NCBI GenBank assembly: GCA_035504095.1
Contig: DATJSN010000070.1
Coordinates: forward strand, 20,496-84,495
Direction of reading: 5' to 3'
DNA: 64,000 nucleotides
From: DATJSN01 sp035504095
GTDB lineage: Bacteria; Planctomycetota; Phycisphaerae; WQYP01
This document shows positions 34,104-43,939 of the stretch, one piece after another; positions within the stretch are counted from its first letter, which is position 1; each line of letters opens with the position of its first letter. The notes beneath the pieces were generated by a model. That model was not told the DNA's origin. It worked only from the letters and a program-made list of their open reading frames with translations, and did not search any database. Position numbers and translations under genes: made by a program.

Positions 34104-35792
34104 ATGACCGACACCGTGACATCTTCCAATCCCATCGCTTTTCCACATCTTGAGGCGAAGGAAATCGAATCGCTCCGTCCGCTGGCCGAATCCTGCGCGT
34201 TCGAAGACGGCCAGACCGTTTTCAGCGCCGGTAGCGCAGAACTGGATTTATTCGTAGTCGAATCCGGCAGTATTGAAATTTTAAATCCCGCCGACGACCA
34301 TCGGCACGTTGTCACGCATACCGCGGGACAATTCGCCGGCGACATCGATCTGCTCACGGGCCGACCTGTGAATGTGGACGGCGTAGCTCGTGGTCAGACG
34401 CGGCTCCTGCGCGTTCATCACGAGCGGTTGCGCGAGATGTTAACCAAAGTCCCGCTGTTGAGTGAAAAACTTCTGACCGCGATCCAGGAGCGCAGGCGTC
34501 TTCTTTCCCAGACAGGCGCCGTTGGGCTCCGCGTGGTGGGCCCCGGCAAATGCCGCGACACCATGCTGGTGCGCGAATTCCTGTTTAAAAATTTTGTCCC
34601 GTTCACCTGGTTTGATTCAACGTCGGAGCAGGGACAAAAACTCATGATGCAATGGGGATCGCCAAAAAAATCACCTGTCGTTGAATTACGCACGGGCAAA
34701 CTGCTCTTTAACCCCGGCCTCCGCGAATTGGCGCAAAGCGCCAGCATATGGCGCGCTTGTCCGACAGACACCGTGGACCTTGCGGTTATAGGCGCCGGCC
34801 CCGCGGGAATGACCGCCGCCGTTTACGCCGCCTCGGAAGGCGTTTCCACCGTCGTACTCGACCGGCTTGGTCCTGGAGGTCAGGCCTCGGGATCATCCAA
34901 AATTGAAAATTTCATTGGCTTTCCCAGCGGGCTTTCCGGCACCGAACTCGCCACGCGCAGCGTTCTTCAAATGCTTAAGTTCGGCGCCCGGATGGTCGCC
35001 CCGGTAATCGTCGAACATATTGAACCTGGCGCGAACCCGGACGATCTGCTGGGACTCAAGCTTGACTGTGGAGCTACTATTCGCGCCCGCACCGTGCTCA
35101 TCGCGGCAGGCGTGCGCTGGCGGAAACTTGACGCCCCGGGCGCCGACCGGTTTGAAGAAGCGGGGATTCACTACGCCTGCACGACCGTGGAAACGATTCT
35201 CTATGATAATCAGGACGTCGCGGTTGTGGGCGCGGGCAACTCCGCCGGACAGGCCGCGATGTTCCTCGCCGAATGTTGCCGCGACCGCACCGTTCACATG
35301 CTGATTCGCAGGCGACTTGGGCCGGGAATGTCCGATTATCTGGTCAACCGCATACGCTCCGCGCGCAATATTGTGCTCCATGAAGGGGTGGAAGTCGCCT
35401 CCGCACAGGGCGATCGCCGTCTGGAAAGCGTAACGCTGCGCGAATTTAATCCGGATGATCCTCTAAGTGCTACCCAGAGCAAACCCATCGCGCGCGAAAC
35501 GCTGCCGGTTGGTGCCGTGTTTGTCTTTATCGGCGCCGAGCCGGGCTGTGCGTGGCTGCCGGAAACCGTCGCCCGCGACAGCCTGGGCTACATTCTCACC
35601 GGCGTCGACGCCAAGCATTCCGGCCGCTGGCCGCTCAAGGATCGCGAACCGTGCCCGCTGGAAACCACCACCCCGCGGATTCTCGCCGCCGGCGACATCC
35701 GCGCCGGTTCCACTAAGCGCGTCGGCTTTGCCGTTGGCGACGGCTCGCTGGCCGTCACCTGCGTTCACAAATTAACCGCTATTCGGAATTGA
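34104..35792 (+). CDS. cNMP-binding/thioredoxin reductase-like flavoprotein (no CxxC)
   Basis: 562 residues, three parts. Residues ~15-125 are a cyclic-nucleotide-binding-type barrel (FAGDIDLLTGRPVNVDG). Residues ~145-215 are glutaredoxin-like without cysteines. Residues ~225-560 are a thioredoxin-reductase-type FAD/NAD module (VIGAGPAGMTAAVYAASEG, GPGGQASGSSKIENF, VGAGNSAGQAA, GDIRAGSTKR). The redox CATC segment reads YACTTVE, so the disulfide is absent. A paralog lies at 52150. It may be a diaphorase or electron donor; substrate unknown. AAGGA precedes the ATG. Confidence 0.85.
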   Translation: MTDTVTSSNPIAFPHLEAKEIESLRPLAESCAFEDGQTVFSAGSAELDLFVVESGSIEILNPADDHRHVVTHTAGQFAGDIDLLTGRPVNVDGVARGQTRLLRVHHERLREMLTKVPLLSEKLLTAIQERRRLLSQTGAVGLRVVGPGKCRDTMLVREFLFKNFVPFTWFDSTSEQGQKLMMQWGSPKKSPVVELRTGKLLFNPGLRELAQSASIWRACPTDTVDLAVIGAGPAGMTAAVYAASEGVSTVVLDRLGPGGQASGSSKIENFIGFPSGLSGTELATRSVLQMLKFGARMVAPVIVEHIEPGANPDDLLGLKLDCGATIRARTVLIAAGVRWRKLDAPGADRFEEAGIHYACTTVETILYDNQDVAVVGAGNSAGQAAMFLAECCRDRTVHMLIRRRLGPGMSDYLVNRIRSARNIVLHEGVEVASAQGDRRLESVTLREFNPDDPLSATQSKPIARETLPVGAVFVFIGAEPGCAWLPETVARDSLGYILTGVDAKHSGRWPLKDREPCPLETTTPRILAAGDIRAGSTKRVGFAVGDGSLAVTCVHKLTAIRN

Positions 35793-35834
35793 TGTAGTTC
35801 CGCCGAAAAATTTTTAAATACGGAGCGGCCTCTC

Positions 35835-35878
35835 CAGGCTGCTTGAAGTAACAGGACCACAGCCTGTTGGGCATTTTT
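35835..35878 (+). terminator. Candidate terminator after the flavoprotein gene
   Basis: CAGGCTG (35835-35841) pairs with CAGCCTG (35860-35866), followed within eight bases by TTTTT (35874-35878). The 18-base loop is long, so this is tentative. Confidence 0.35.
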
Positions 35879-35962
35879 CAGATTAGCATTGGTTTAGATA
35901 TGGCATATCATCAATTGTCTTGAGATAATCGGAATAAACCTTTCTGGGTATGGAGATTATTT

Positions 35963-36982
35963 GTGGTAAAAGCGCTCCAACTTTCTCTTGTATCATTAAT
36001 TGTTTCTTTGATGTTTGCGCTGCAAGTCAACCAAGCAATCGCCGGGGCGCCGGCCTCCTTCCCTCCCACGACGCAGCCGATTGGTCCCGATGACGCCGAT
36101 TATCAGCTTGGGCTGCAGGCCGGCCGAAAACAAAATTACATTCAGGCTATTGATTATTACCAAAAAGCCGCCGCTGCTGGAAATTCCAGCGCCATGACCC
36201 GCATTGGTTTGCTTTATCAATATGGCCTTGGTGTAACGCAGGATTATTCCAAAGCAATGGCTTGGTATCAGAAAGCTGCCGCTCATGGGAATACCTATGC
36301 CATGTGTTTCATTGGTGATCTATACGGACAGGGCCTTGGCGTAACTAAGGATTACGTGCAGGCAATGACTTGGTTTCAAAAAGCAGCGGAAGCGAGAAAT
36401 ACTCTCGGCATGTTAAGAATCGGCTGGCTGTATCAAAGCGGTCATGGTGTTGTTCAGGATTACCATCAGGCTATGACTTGGTATCAAAAAGCACAGGCCT
36501 ATGGGAGTACCGATGCCATGTGCTTCATAGGAGAACTTTATGGGCAAGGCCTTGGCGTACCCCAAGATTTTCAAAAGGCAATGGCCTGGTACCAGAAAGC
36601 TGCTTTGGCGGGAAATCCAACTGGTATGTTCAGGATCGGCTGGTTTTATCAGTTTGGCCGTGGCGTACCTCGGGATTCCCAGCAGGCTTTGGCTTGGTAC
36701 CACAAAGCTGCTGCGGCGGGAAATCCACTCGCAATGGTTCAAATTGGTCGAATGTACCAATCGGGCAATGGCGTAACGCAGGATTATCAGCAGGCGATGG
36801 CATGGTTTCAAAAAGCGGCGGCCTTGGGAAATAATAATGCCATGCTTGGCATTGGTCTGCTCTACGAACACGGCAATGGCGTGCCTGTGGATCTGGACAA
36901 AGCCAGAGAATGGCTGGAAAAGTCCGCAAAGCTCGGCAATATGCTGGCAAAAAATGAACTTGCCAAATTGTCCAATGAATAG
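35963..36982 (+). CDS. Exported Sel1-repeat protein with about eight repeats
   Basis: 339 residues from GTG 35963, with GGAG eight bases upstream. A signal peptide ends near NQAIAGA. About eight Sel1 repeats follow, again in two alternating types: IGDLYGQGLGV / IGWLYQSGHGV / IGELYGQGLGV / IGWFYQFGRGV. A scaffold role outside the cytoplasm is likely, partners unknown. It is less similar to the Sel1 genes at 1 and 6459 than they are to each other. Confidence 0.9.
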   Translation: MVKALQLSLVSLIVSLMFALQVNQAIAGAPASFPPTTQPIGPDDADYQLGLQAGRKQNYIQAIDYYQKAAAAGNSSAMTRIGLLYQYGLGVTQDYSKAMAWYQKAAAHGNTYAMCFIGDLYGQGLGVTKDYVQAMTWFQKAAEARNTLGMLRIGWLYQSGHGVVQDYHQAMTWYQKAQAYGSTDAMCFIGELYGQGLGVPQDFQKAMAWYQKAALAGNPTGMFRIGWFYQFGRGVPRDSQQALAWYHKAAAAGNPLAMVQIGRMYQSGNGVTQDYQQAMAWFQKAAALGNNNAMLGIGLLYEHGNGVPVDLDKAREWLEKSAKLGNMLAKNELAKLSNE

Positions 36983-37207
36983 AAACTTCAACAATATATT
37001 AAGTATCCTCAAAGCATAAAACGTTGATGCGAACGATGCCGCATCAAAACAGTCCCGACGCCATCTGCAACGGCAGCTCTTTCAACGCTCGGGCTCACAG
37101 TACAGTGCTGGTTATGCACCGGTTCAGAACTTCAATCCCGGAAAATTTCCCCGGCAAGTTTTTACCCACAGGCAATCCTCTTGGTTGATTAACATGGCGG
37201 TTTTATA

Positions 37208-38722
37208 ATGCTGGCCATGGTTGCCACCGCCCAAACTGATCTTAATGATCCCGACGTCGTACTCATTGGCGCCGGCATTATGAGCGCGACGCTGGCGGTA
37301 TTTCTCAAAGAATTACAGCCCGATTTGAAAATACAGATTTTTGAGAGACTGGATAGCCCCGCGCAGGAAAGTTCAAACGCCTGGAATAATGCCGGAACAG
37401 GCCATGCCGCACTGTGCGAATTGAACTACACGCCGGAGCGCAGCGACGGAACGATCGACATTTCCAAGGCCCTGAGCGTCAATACGGAGTTTGATCTCTC
37501 GCGGCAGTTTTGGGCATATCTTGTCAAAAAAGGGGCGATCAGGGACCCCCAGCTATTCATCCATTCCGTACCACACATGAGTTTTGTGCACGGCCCGGAG
37601 AATGTGGCCTTTCTGAAAAAACGTTTCGCGGCGCTCACCGCTCATCACTGCTATCACGGGATGGAGTATTGCGATGACAAAATGGAGATTCAAAACTGGA
37701 TTCCCCTCGTCATGGAAGGCCGCGACCCCGGCGAAACGCTTGCCGTAACGCGCATGCGCACCGGCACCGATGTGGATTATGGCGCTCTGACCAACCAGCT
37801 TCTTAATTCGCTTCATGGCCAGGAAGGTTTTTCGATCCAGTTTTTCAGTCGGGTGATCGATCTAAGCCGCAGCGGCGATCGCTGGAGCGTGCGCATCAGA
37901 GATGAAAACACCGGTGCACATCGCGATGTTTCGGCTCGATTCGTTTTCATCGGCGCCGGCGGCGGCTCGCTGCCGCTGTTGCAAAAATCCGGCATTCCCG
38001 AAAGCCATGGTTACGCCGGCTTTCCCGTAAGCGGAATCTGGCTTCGCTGCGATAATCCGAAAATTTCCTCTCGCCACAACGCCAAGGTATATGGCAAGGC
38101 TTCCGTCGGATCGCCGCCGATGTCGGTTCCGCATCTGGACACGCGTCATGTTGAAGAAAAAGTCTCTCTGCTCTTCGGGCCGTACGCGGGCTTTTCAACC
38201 AAATTTCTCAAACACGGGTCGTATCTCGATCTGTTCGGTTCCATCGATCCGGAAAATATCCTTCCCATGCTGGCTGTGGGGAAAAACAACATGGCGCTCA
38301 CCGAATACCTGATCGGACAGGTTCTTGAAACTCCCGAACAACGATTTAAAGCACTTTGTGAGTACTTTCCCCGAGCGAACCAGGATGACTGGCGCATGGA
38401 GGTGGCGGGCCAGCGCGTCCAAATCATTAAGAAAGACCCCAGGCAAGGCGGCATCCTGCAATTCGGCACCGAACTCGTTTCCGCCGCCGACCGTTCCATC
38501 GTCGCCATGCTCGGCGCATCACCCGGTGCGTCTACCGCGGTCTGGATCATGGTCAAGGTAATCGAGGAATGTTTTGCCAAACAGCTCGCCTCCGGCGGCT
38601 GGATGACCAAAATGAAACAGATGATTCCATCCTACGGCCAGTCGCTTATTGACGACGCCGGATTATGCCAGAAGGTGCGCGCCGCGACCGCTGAAGTATT
38701 ACACCTGACCAACGTGAGCTGA
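37208..38722 (+). CDS. mqo: Malate:quinone oxidoreductase
   Basis: 504 residues. FAD motif VLIGAGIMSATLAVFL near 18-33, then the family signature SSNAWNNAGTGHAALCELNYTP. Further blocks: GAGGGSLPLLQKSGIPE and the C-terminal GASPGASTAVWIM. It oxidises malate to oxaloacetate at the membrane, feeding electrons to quinone, replacing or adding to NAD-linked malate dehydrogenase. A cupin gene (9-base gap) and fumC follow, giving a fumarate-to-oxaloacetate block. Confidence 0.95.
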   Translation: MLAMVATAQTDLNDPDVVLIGAGIMSATLAVFLKELQPDLKIQIFERLDSPAQESSNAWNNAGTGHAALCELNYTPERSDGTIDISKALSVNTEFDLSRQFWAYLVKKGAIRDPQLFIHSVPHMSFVHGPENVAFLKKRFAALTAHHCYHGMEYCDDKMEIQNWIPLVMEGRDPGETLAVTRMRTGTDVDYGALTNQLLNSLHGQEGFSIQFFSRVIDLSRSGDRWSVRIRDENTGAHRDVSARFVFIGAGGGSLPLLQKSGIPESHGYAGFPVSGIWLRCDNPKISSRHNAKVYGKASVGSPPMSVPHLDTRHVEEKVSLLFGPYAGFSTKFLKHGSYLDLFGSIDPENILPMLAVGKNNMALTEYLIGQVLETPEQRFKALCEYFPRANQDDWRMEVAGQRVQIIKKDPRQGGILQFGTELVSAADRSIVAMLGASPGASTAVWIMVKVIEECFAKQLASGGWMTKMKQMIPSYGQSLIDDAGLCQKVRAATAEVLHLTNVS

Positions 38723-38731
38723 TGTGGATTT

Positions 38732-39094
38732 ATGATTAGAGCTTACAAACTATACACTGGTCCCGACGGTCACTCCCATGTGATCCGTGGAAGCCTCATC
38801 GTCAATGAAGTAATCGCCGCCGAATCGATTCTTTATGAGGAATCTCCGCCGCACTCTTCGCTGGATTGGCACAATGCGCCAACGACCCAGTATGTAATTA
38901 TCCTCGCGGGCGTTCTGGAATTCACAACCCATACGGGCGAAACGTTCACGATAAACCCCGGAGAAATTCTCATTGCGCTGGATACAACCGGCTCGGGACA
39001 TAAATGGCGCCTGGTCAATGATCAACCATGGAAGCGGGCGTATGTGGTGTTCAAGGAAAATACCAAAATTAATTTTAAACCCGACGGCCCGTAA
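38732..39094 (+). CDS. Small single cupin-domain protein
   Basis: 120 residues, one cupin barrel. The segment SSLDWHNAPTTQYVIILAGVLEFTTHTGETFTINPGEIL contains the first cupin motif, with a His and the GxxE-like turn replaced; the second motif has GSGHKW. Metal ligands are incomplete by eye. It lies between mqo and fumC with short gaps, so it is probably co-expressed with them; a regulatory or sugar/small-acid binding role is possible but not shown. Confidence 0.72.
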   Translation: MIRAYKLYTGPDGHSHVIRGSLIVNEVIAAESILYEESPPHSSLDWHNAPTTQYVIILAGVLEFTTHTGETFTINPGEILIALDTTGSGHKWRLVNDQPWKRAYVVFKENTKINFKPDGP

Positions 39095-39141
39095 GCCCGT
39101 CGATTATTATCCAGGCACAATTAACCAATCTGGAGTATTTC

Positions 39142-40548
39142 ATGGCGGAATTTCGCACGGAATCTGACAGCCTCGGGCAGGTCAATGTTCCCGCGGATAA
39201 ATTATGGGGCGCCCAGACCCAGCGTTCGCTAGAGCATTTCAGCATCGGGCGGGACCTGATCCCTCCTGAAATGATCAGCGCTTACACCATCCTCAAGCGC
39301 GCCTCTGCTACGGCAAACCATGCCAGCGGGCGGCTGGATGATGTCGCTTATAAATTGATCCTTCAGGTCTGCGACGAAATTCTGGCCGGACGGCATCACG
39401 ACATGTTTCCACTGCACGTCTGGATGACCGGCAGCGGCACCCAGTTCAACATGAACGTCAACGAAGTCATTTCCAATCGTTGCTGCCAGCTTGCCGGAAC
39501 GCCGCTGGGAAGCAAGCGTCCGGTGCACCCCAACGATCACGTAAATATGTCTCAGTCGTCGAATGATTCGTTTCCCTCGGCAATGTATATCGCCTCGGCC
39601 GTCAGCGCTAATACACAATTAATTCCCGCGGTCACCGCTCTGCGCGACGCCATCGCCGTCAAATCCAAAGAATGGCAAGACATTGTCAAAATCGGCCGCA
39701 CGCACATGCAGGACGCCACGCCCATCACGCTTGGCCAGGAATGGTCGGGTTACGTCGGCCTGCTCTCCGACGATTTGAAGCGCATCGCCGACGCACTGCC
39801 GGGCGTCTATGAACTCGCCCTTGGCGGCACGGCGGTTGGCACCGGCATCAATGCCATGCCCGGTTTTGCCGAAGCCGCAACCGCCGAAATCGCCCGATTA
39901 ACTAAACTCCCGTTCGTCAGCGCGCCCAACAAATTCGCGGTGCAGGGTTCTCATGATGCGCTGGTACAACTGTCGGGCACGCTTCGCACGCTGGCCGTCT
40001 CGCTTTATAAAATCGCCAATGACATCCGCCTGCTTTCCTGCGGCCCCCGCGCCGGCTTTGCCGAATTGCATATTCCCGAGAACGAACCCGGCTCATCAAT
40101 CATGCCCGGCAAGGTCAATCCCACTCAGGCCGAAGCGCTTACCATGCTCGCGGTGCAGGTCATGGCCAACGACGTTGCCGTCGGTTTCGGCGGCGCCGGC
40201 GGCTATCTGGAAATGAACGTCTACAAACCGCTCATAATCGCCAGCATCATCGAGTCGATCACCATTCTGGCCGGCGGCTGCGCCAATTTCCGTAAATATC
40301 TGGTCGAAGGAACCCAGCCCAACCGCAAGAAAATCGCCGAGTATGTCGAGCGCTCGCTGATGCTGGTCACCGCGCTGGCGCCGGTCATCGGCTACGACAA
40401 AGCGTCGCAAATCGCGCACTACGCAACCGATCACGATCTGACGCTTAAGGAAGCGGCGCTCAAGCTCGGCTTCGTAAGCGAGCAGGAATTTGATCGCATC
40501 GTCGACCCGGCAAAAATGGTCCGGCCATACGTGGCAACAACCAAATAA
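39142..40548 (+). CDS. fumC: Fumarate hydratase, class II
   Basis: 468 residues, usual FumC length. The fumarase/aspartase signature GSSIMPGKVNP lies near residue 317, along with TGSGTQFNMNVNEV and GRTHMQDATPITLGQEWSG. Oxygen-stable hydration of fumarate to malate in the TCA cycle. GGAG lies just before the ATG. Product malate is the substrate of the neighbouring mqo product. Confidence 0.96.
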   Translation: MAEFRTESDSLGQVNVPADKLWGAQTQRSLEHFSIGRDLIPPEMISAYTILKRASATANHASGRLDDVAYKLILQVCDEILAGRHHDMFPLHVWMTGSGTQFNMNVNEVISNRCCQLAGTPLGSKRPVHPNDHVNMSQSSNDSFPSAMYIASAVSANTQLIPAVTALRDAIAVKSKEWQDIVKIGRTHMQDATPITLGQEWSGYVGLLSDDLKRIADALPGVYELALGGTAVGTGINAMPGFAEAATAEIARLTKLPFVSAPNKFAVQGSHDALVQLSGTLRTLAVSLYKIANDIRLLSCGPRAGFAELHIPENEPGSSIMPGKVNPTQAEALTMLAVQVMANDVAVGFGGAGGYLEMNVYKPLIIASIIESITILAGGCANFRKYLVEGTQPNRKKIAEYVERSLMLVTALAPVIGYDKASQIAHYATDHDLTLKEAALKLGFVSEQEFDRIVDPAKMVRPYVATTK

Positions 40549-40606
40549 AGCCACAAACCGCGCGCTTGTGCTTGTGGATAGATGAGCCGTGAATCACGAT
40601 AGATGA

Positions 40607-41896
40607 ATGCATCATATGATAGAGGCCCCGGCAAAAAAGTCCGTGATGGAGGAAGCGGCCCGTCTTTCGCTGCAACTGGGCCGGCTGCTATTGGTCAACG
40701 GCGCTGATACCGCGCAGGTGCAAACCGCCGTTGAGCGTTTCGCCGCGGGACTCGGCTACGAAGCTCGTCTGCTTATCAGCTACGAGGCGCTGCTGCTGAC
40801 CATCATCTCTGGCGGCGAATTCCGCACCAAGATCGGCCAGCACGTCGCGGGAATGACCGTTGACATGACGGCGGTACACGCACTGAATCAGGTTGCCGAT
40901 GGAGTCGTCCTCGGCAAACTAGACGCCGATGCGGCCGGTGTGCGCCTGGCGGCGGTCGAAAAAGGCTTGCCGTCGTATCCGCGCTGGCTCGTGGCTTGTG
41001 CACTCGGCCTTACGGCCGCCAGCCTCTCCTGGCTTTTTGGCGGCGACGGGCGGGTTTTTGTCGTTTCGTTTGTCGCCGGAGCGGTTGAAATTCTTGTGCA
41101 GCAGCAACTGCGCCGCTGGCGCGTTCATCCACTGGCCGTCACTTTTATCACCGCATTAACCGGCGGCTGCGTCGGCGGATTGGGCATGCGTCTACATCCA
41201 GGCGCCGATCCGGCGCTATGCCTCATCGCGCCCGGCATGATTCTGGTTCCCGGCGTTCCACTTATTAATGGCATTCGCGATGCGCTTCACAACAACATGG
41301 TTCTGAGCCTGGCGCGACTGGCTTCGGCATTGCTTGTTGTAACGGCCATTGCCTTTGGCCTTTTCGCGGCGACCGTACTCACGGGCGTCGGAATTCCCAC
41401 ATCCGGAACGAATCCGCTTTTGCCGGTGGTCCAGGACGCACTTTTTTCCGCGCTGGCGACAATCGGCTATGTCTTTCTGTTCAATGTTACGGCGCGCGTC
41501 GTTTGGGCGTGCATTGTTTGCGGCCTGTGCAGTCACGCGCTGCGCACTGCGCTCATGCATCTGGGTCTTGATATTGTCACTGGAACTCTGCTCGGTTCAA
41601 TGGCCGCGGGCTTTCTGGCTCATGTGTTTGCCCGCAGGTTCGAAGCGCCGCCCGCCACGTTCGCGTTCCCCGGCGTGGTCGCCATGGTCCCCGGTTCGTA
41701 CGTATTCCGGGCAGTCATCGCCAGCCTGCAAATCATCAATTCGCCGGGCACGGCGCCCGCTTCACTGGTCGCCCAGACGATGTCGCTGGTTATCTCCACA
41801 ATTCTGCTTACCGCCGCCATCGCCATCGGACTCGCCATTCCACTGTCGCTTCGTCTGACGCCGATATCCTCCAATAACGGACATGATCGGCGATAG
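40607..41896 (+). CDS. ThrE-family threonine/serine exporter (fused form)
   Basis: 429 residues. The N-terminal ~130 residues are the conserved ThrE cytoplasmic domain (GRLLLVNGADTAQVQTAVERFAAGLGYEARLLISYEALLLTI), followed by about ten membrane helices. The C-terminal part covers the ThrE_2 module (FAFPGVVAMVPGSYVFRA). The family exports small amino acids; some members carry dicarboxylates, and the nearby mqo/fumC genes make a C4-acid substrate worth considering (inference). The start is uncertain: ATG 40607 or 40616 are both weakly supported. Confidence 0.85.
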   Translation: MHHMIEAPAKKSVMEEAARLSLQLGRLLLVNGADTAQVQTAVERFAAGLGYEARLLISYEALLLTIISGGEFRTKIGQHVAGMTVDMTAVHALNQVADGVVLGKLDADAAGVRLAAVEKGLPSYPRWLVACALGLTAASLSWLFGGDGRVFVVSFVAGAVEILVQQQLRRWRVHPLAVTFITALTGGCVGGLGMRLHPGADPALCLIAPGMILVPGVPLINGIRDALHNNMVLSLARLASALLVVTAIAFGLFAATVLTGVGIPTSGTNPLLPVVQDALFSALATIGYVFLFNVTARVVWACIVCGLCSHALRTALMHLGLDIVTGTLLGSMAAGFLAHVFARRFEAPPATFAFPGVVAMVPGSYVFRAVIASLQIINSPGTAPASLVAQTMSLVISTILLTAAIAIGLAIPLSLRLTPISSNNGHDRR

Positions 41897-41925
41897 GAGG
41901 TTTTAAATGACCCGTGATTCGTAAG

Positions 41926-42051
41926 TTATCTTTTTTTGCCCGGTTTTTTTGTGATCAGATCCGGCAGGGTTTGATTTATTTTCCGAGCCTCACGCTGAAA
42001 TGATGAACTATGTTGTTGAATTCGATACTGTTGTAACTCATCCGTTTGCAT
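41926..42051 (-). CDS. Possible 41-residue basic protein
   Basis: A minus-strand frame begins at ATG 42049-42051, two codons after a stop, and ends in the basic tail LITKKPGKKR. It looks like a natural protein C-terminus, but no ribosome site is visible. It could be a small protein or a gene remnant. It fills part of the 276-base gap between the exporter and poxB genes, in which nothing else was found. Confidence 0.25.
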   Translation of the reverse strand: MQTDELQQYRIQQHSSSFQREARKINQTLPDLITKKPGKKR

Positions 42052-42172
42052 ATAATTTCAAAAAGATTCTTAAGATGGTCAGCGATATTAAACGGGCATA
42101 ACTGACAAAGACACAACCTGGCTTTGTGCCAGCAGCTTTGCCGAAAATCATTCATTTGGAAAGGACACGGCC

Positions 42173-43894
42173 ATGTCAAAAACTGCTGAAGTGCTCATTG
42201 ACATGCTTGCACTCGCAGGCGTCAAACGAATTTACGGCGTAGTGGGAGATTCCCTCAATGGAATCACCGAGGCCATCCGCAAATACAAACGCGTACAATG
42301 GCTGCACATGCGGCATGAAGAGGCCGCTGCGTTCGCGGCCGGAGCTGAAGCGCATCTGACCGGCGAACTGGCCGTTTGCGCCGGAAGCTGCGGGCCCGGC
42401 AATTTGCATTTGATCAATGGACTTTACGATTGCCATCGCAACCGTGTGCCGGTGCTGGCGATTGCCGCCCAGATACCCAGCCACGAACTTGGCAGCGGAT
42501 ATTTCCAGGAAACCCGGCCTGATCACCTTTTTAATGATTGCAGTTTTTACTGCCAAACCATCTCCGATCCGGAGCTCTTGACCCGCACGCTCGCAATCGC
42601 CATGCGGACAGCCATCTCCAAACAAGGCGTCGCGGTCATCATCATTCCGGGCGATGTGGCGTTGCGCGAATGCCCCCACGCGGCGGTTCCACTCGGAATT
42701 AATTCGTCCATCCCGGCCATGCGCCCCCCGGACGACCAATTAAAACGCGCGGCCGAACTGCTCAATCGGGCGCGAAAAGTTGCCATCCTCGGCGGCGCCG
42801 GCTGCCAGGGTGCGCACGGCGAACTTGTCGCTCTGGCCGAGCGGCTTAAAGCGCCCATCGTTCACGCCCTTCGCGGCAAGGAGTTTATCGAATACGACAA
42901 TCCCTTCGATGTCGGAATGACCGGCCTGCTCGGCTTCTCTTCCGGCTATCACGCAATGATGGGCTGTGATTGCCTGCTGATGCTCGGAACGGATTTTCCC
43001 TATCGGCAGTTTTATCCCCAAAACGCGAAAGTCATTCAGGTCGATTCGCGCGGAGAACAGATCGGAAAGCGAACAACCGTGGACGTCGGCCTCATCGGCA
43101 CGGTAACAGAAACGATCAAAGCGTTAACTCCGCTTTTATCAGTCAAGTCAGATCGTTCCTATCTCGATGCCTGCGTGTCGCATTACAAAACCACGCGCGC
43201 CGATCTTGATGATTTAGCGACCGGCGAACCGGGCAAGACGCCCATCCATCCGCAATTCGTCGCCAAAACCATCAGCGAAATTGCCGCCGACGATGCAGTC
43301 TTCACCTGCGATGTGGGAACTCCGACAATCTGGGCGGCTCGGTATCTGCACATGAATGGAAAGCGCCGGCTTTTAGGTTCCTTCAGTCACGGCTCCATGG
43401 CCAATGCCCTTCCCCACGCAATCGGCGCCCAGGCCGCGTATCCGGCAAGGCAGGCGATCAGTTTCTCCGGCGACGGTGGGCTGGCGATGCTGCTCGGAGA
43501 TCTCCTGACACTCAAACAATTGAATCTCCCCGTCAAAGTTGTGGTCTTCAATAACGGCACGCTGGGTTTTGTTGAACTGGAAATGAAGGCTGCCGGCTTC
43601 CTCGACTACGGCACCAATCTCGTGAATCCAAATTTTGCCCAGCTCGCTGAATCCGCCGGCATACGCGGTTTCCGCGTTGTAAAGCCCGAGGAGCTCAAAC
43701 CCGCTTTGACCGAGGCCTTCGCCCACAAGGGGCCGGCGCTTCTCGACGTCGTGGTGAATCGTCAGGAGCTTTCGATGCCGCCGGCGATCTTCGCAGAACA
43801 GGCAATCGGCTTTGGTCTGTTCATGATTCGCGCTGTAATAAATGGCCGAGGCAACGAACTTATCGATCTGGCTAAAACGAATCTGTTCCGCTGA
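42173..43894 (+). CDS. poxB: Thiamine-diphosphate enzyme, pyruvate oxidase/PoxB-like
   Basis: 573 residues. N-terminal Pyr domain with the catalytic Glu in HMRHEEAAAFAAGAEAHLTG, a middle FAD-type domain, and the ThDP motif SGDGGLAMLLGDLLTL...VVFNN near 428-456. The GVVGDSLNGITEAI opening and the C-terminal region match quinone-dependent pyruvate dehydrogenase, which makes acetate plus CO2 and reduces quinone at the membrane. Strong ribosome site GGAAAGGA. It fits next to the mqo/fumC block. Confidence 0.88.
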   Translation: MSKTAEVLIDMLALAGVKRIYGVVGDSLNGITEAIRKYKRVQWLHMRHEEAAAFAAGAEAHLTGELAVCAGSCGPGNLHLINGLYDCHRNRVPVLAIAAQIPSHELGSGYFQETRPDHLFNDCSFYCQTISDPELLTRTLAIAMRTAISKQGVAVIIIPGDVALRECPHAAVPLGINSSIPAMRPPDDQLKRAAELLNRARKVAILGGAGCQGAHGELVALAERLKAPIVHALRGKEFIEYDNPFDVGMTGLLGFSSGYHAMMGCDCLLMLGTDFPYRQFYPQNAKVIQVDSRGEQIGKRTTVDVGLIGTVTETIKALTPLLSVKSDRSYLDACVSHYKTTRADLDDLATGEPGKTPIHPQFVAKTISEIAADDAVFTCDVGTPTIWAARYLHMNGKRRLLGSFSHGSMANALPHAIGAQAAYPARQAISFSGDGGLAMLLGDLLTLKQLNLPVKVVVFNNGTLGFVELEMKAAGFLDYGTNLVNPNFAQLAESAGIRGFRVVKPEELKPALTEAFAHKGPALLDVVVNRQELSMPPAIFAEQAIGFGLFMIRAVINGRGNELIDLAKTNLFR

Positions 43895-43939
43895 TTCGCC
43901 CAAACGGTTTGGAAATGGACGGCATCCCCAATAAAACCC

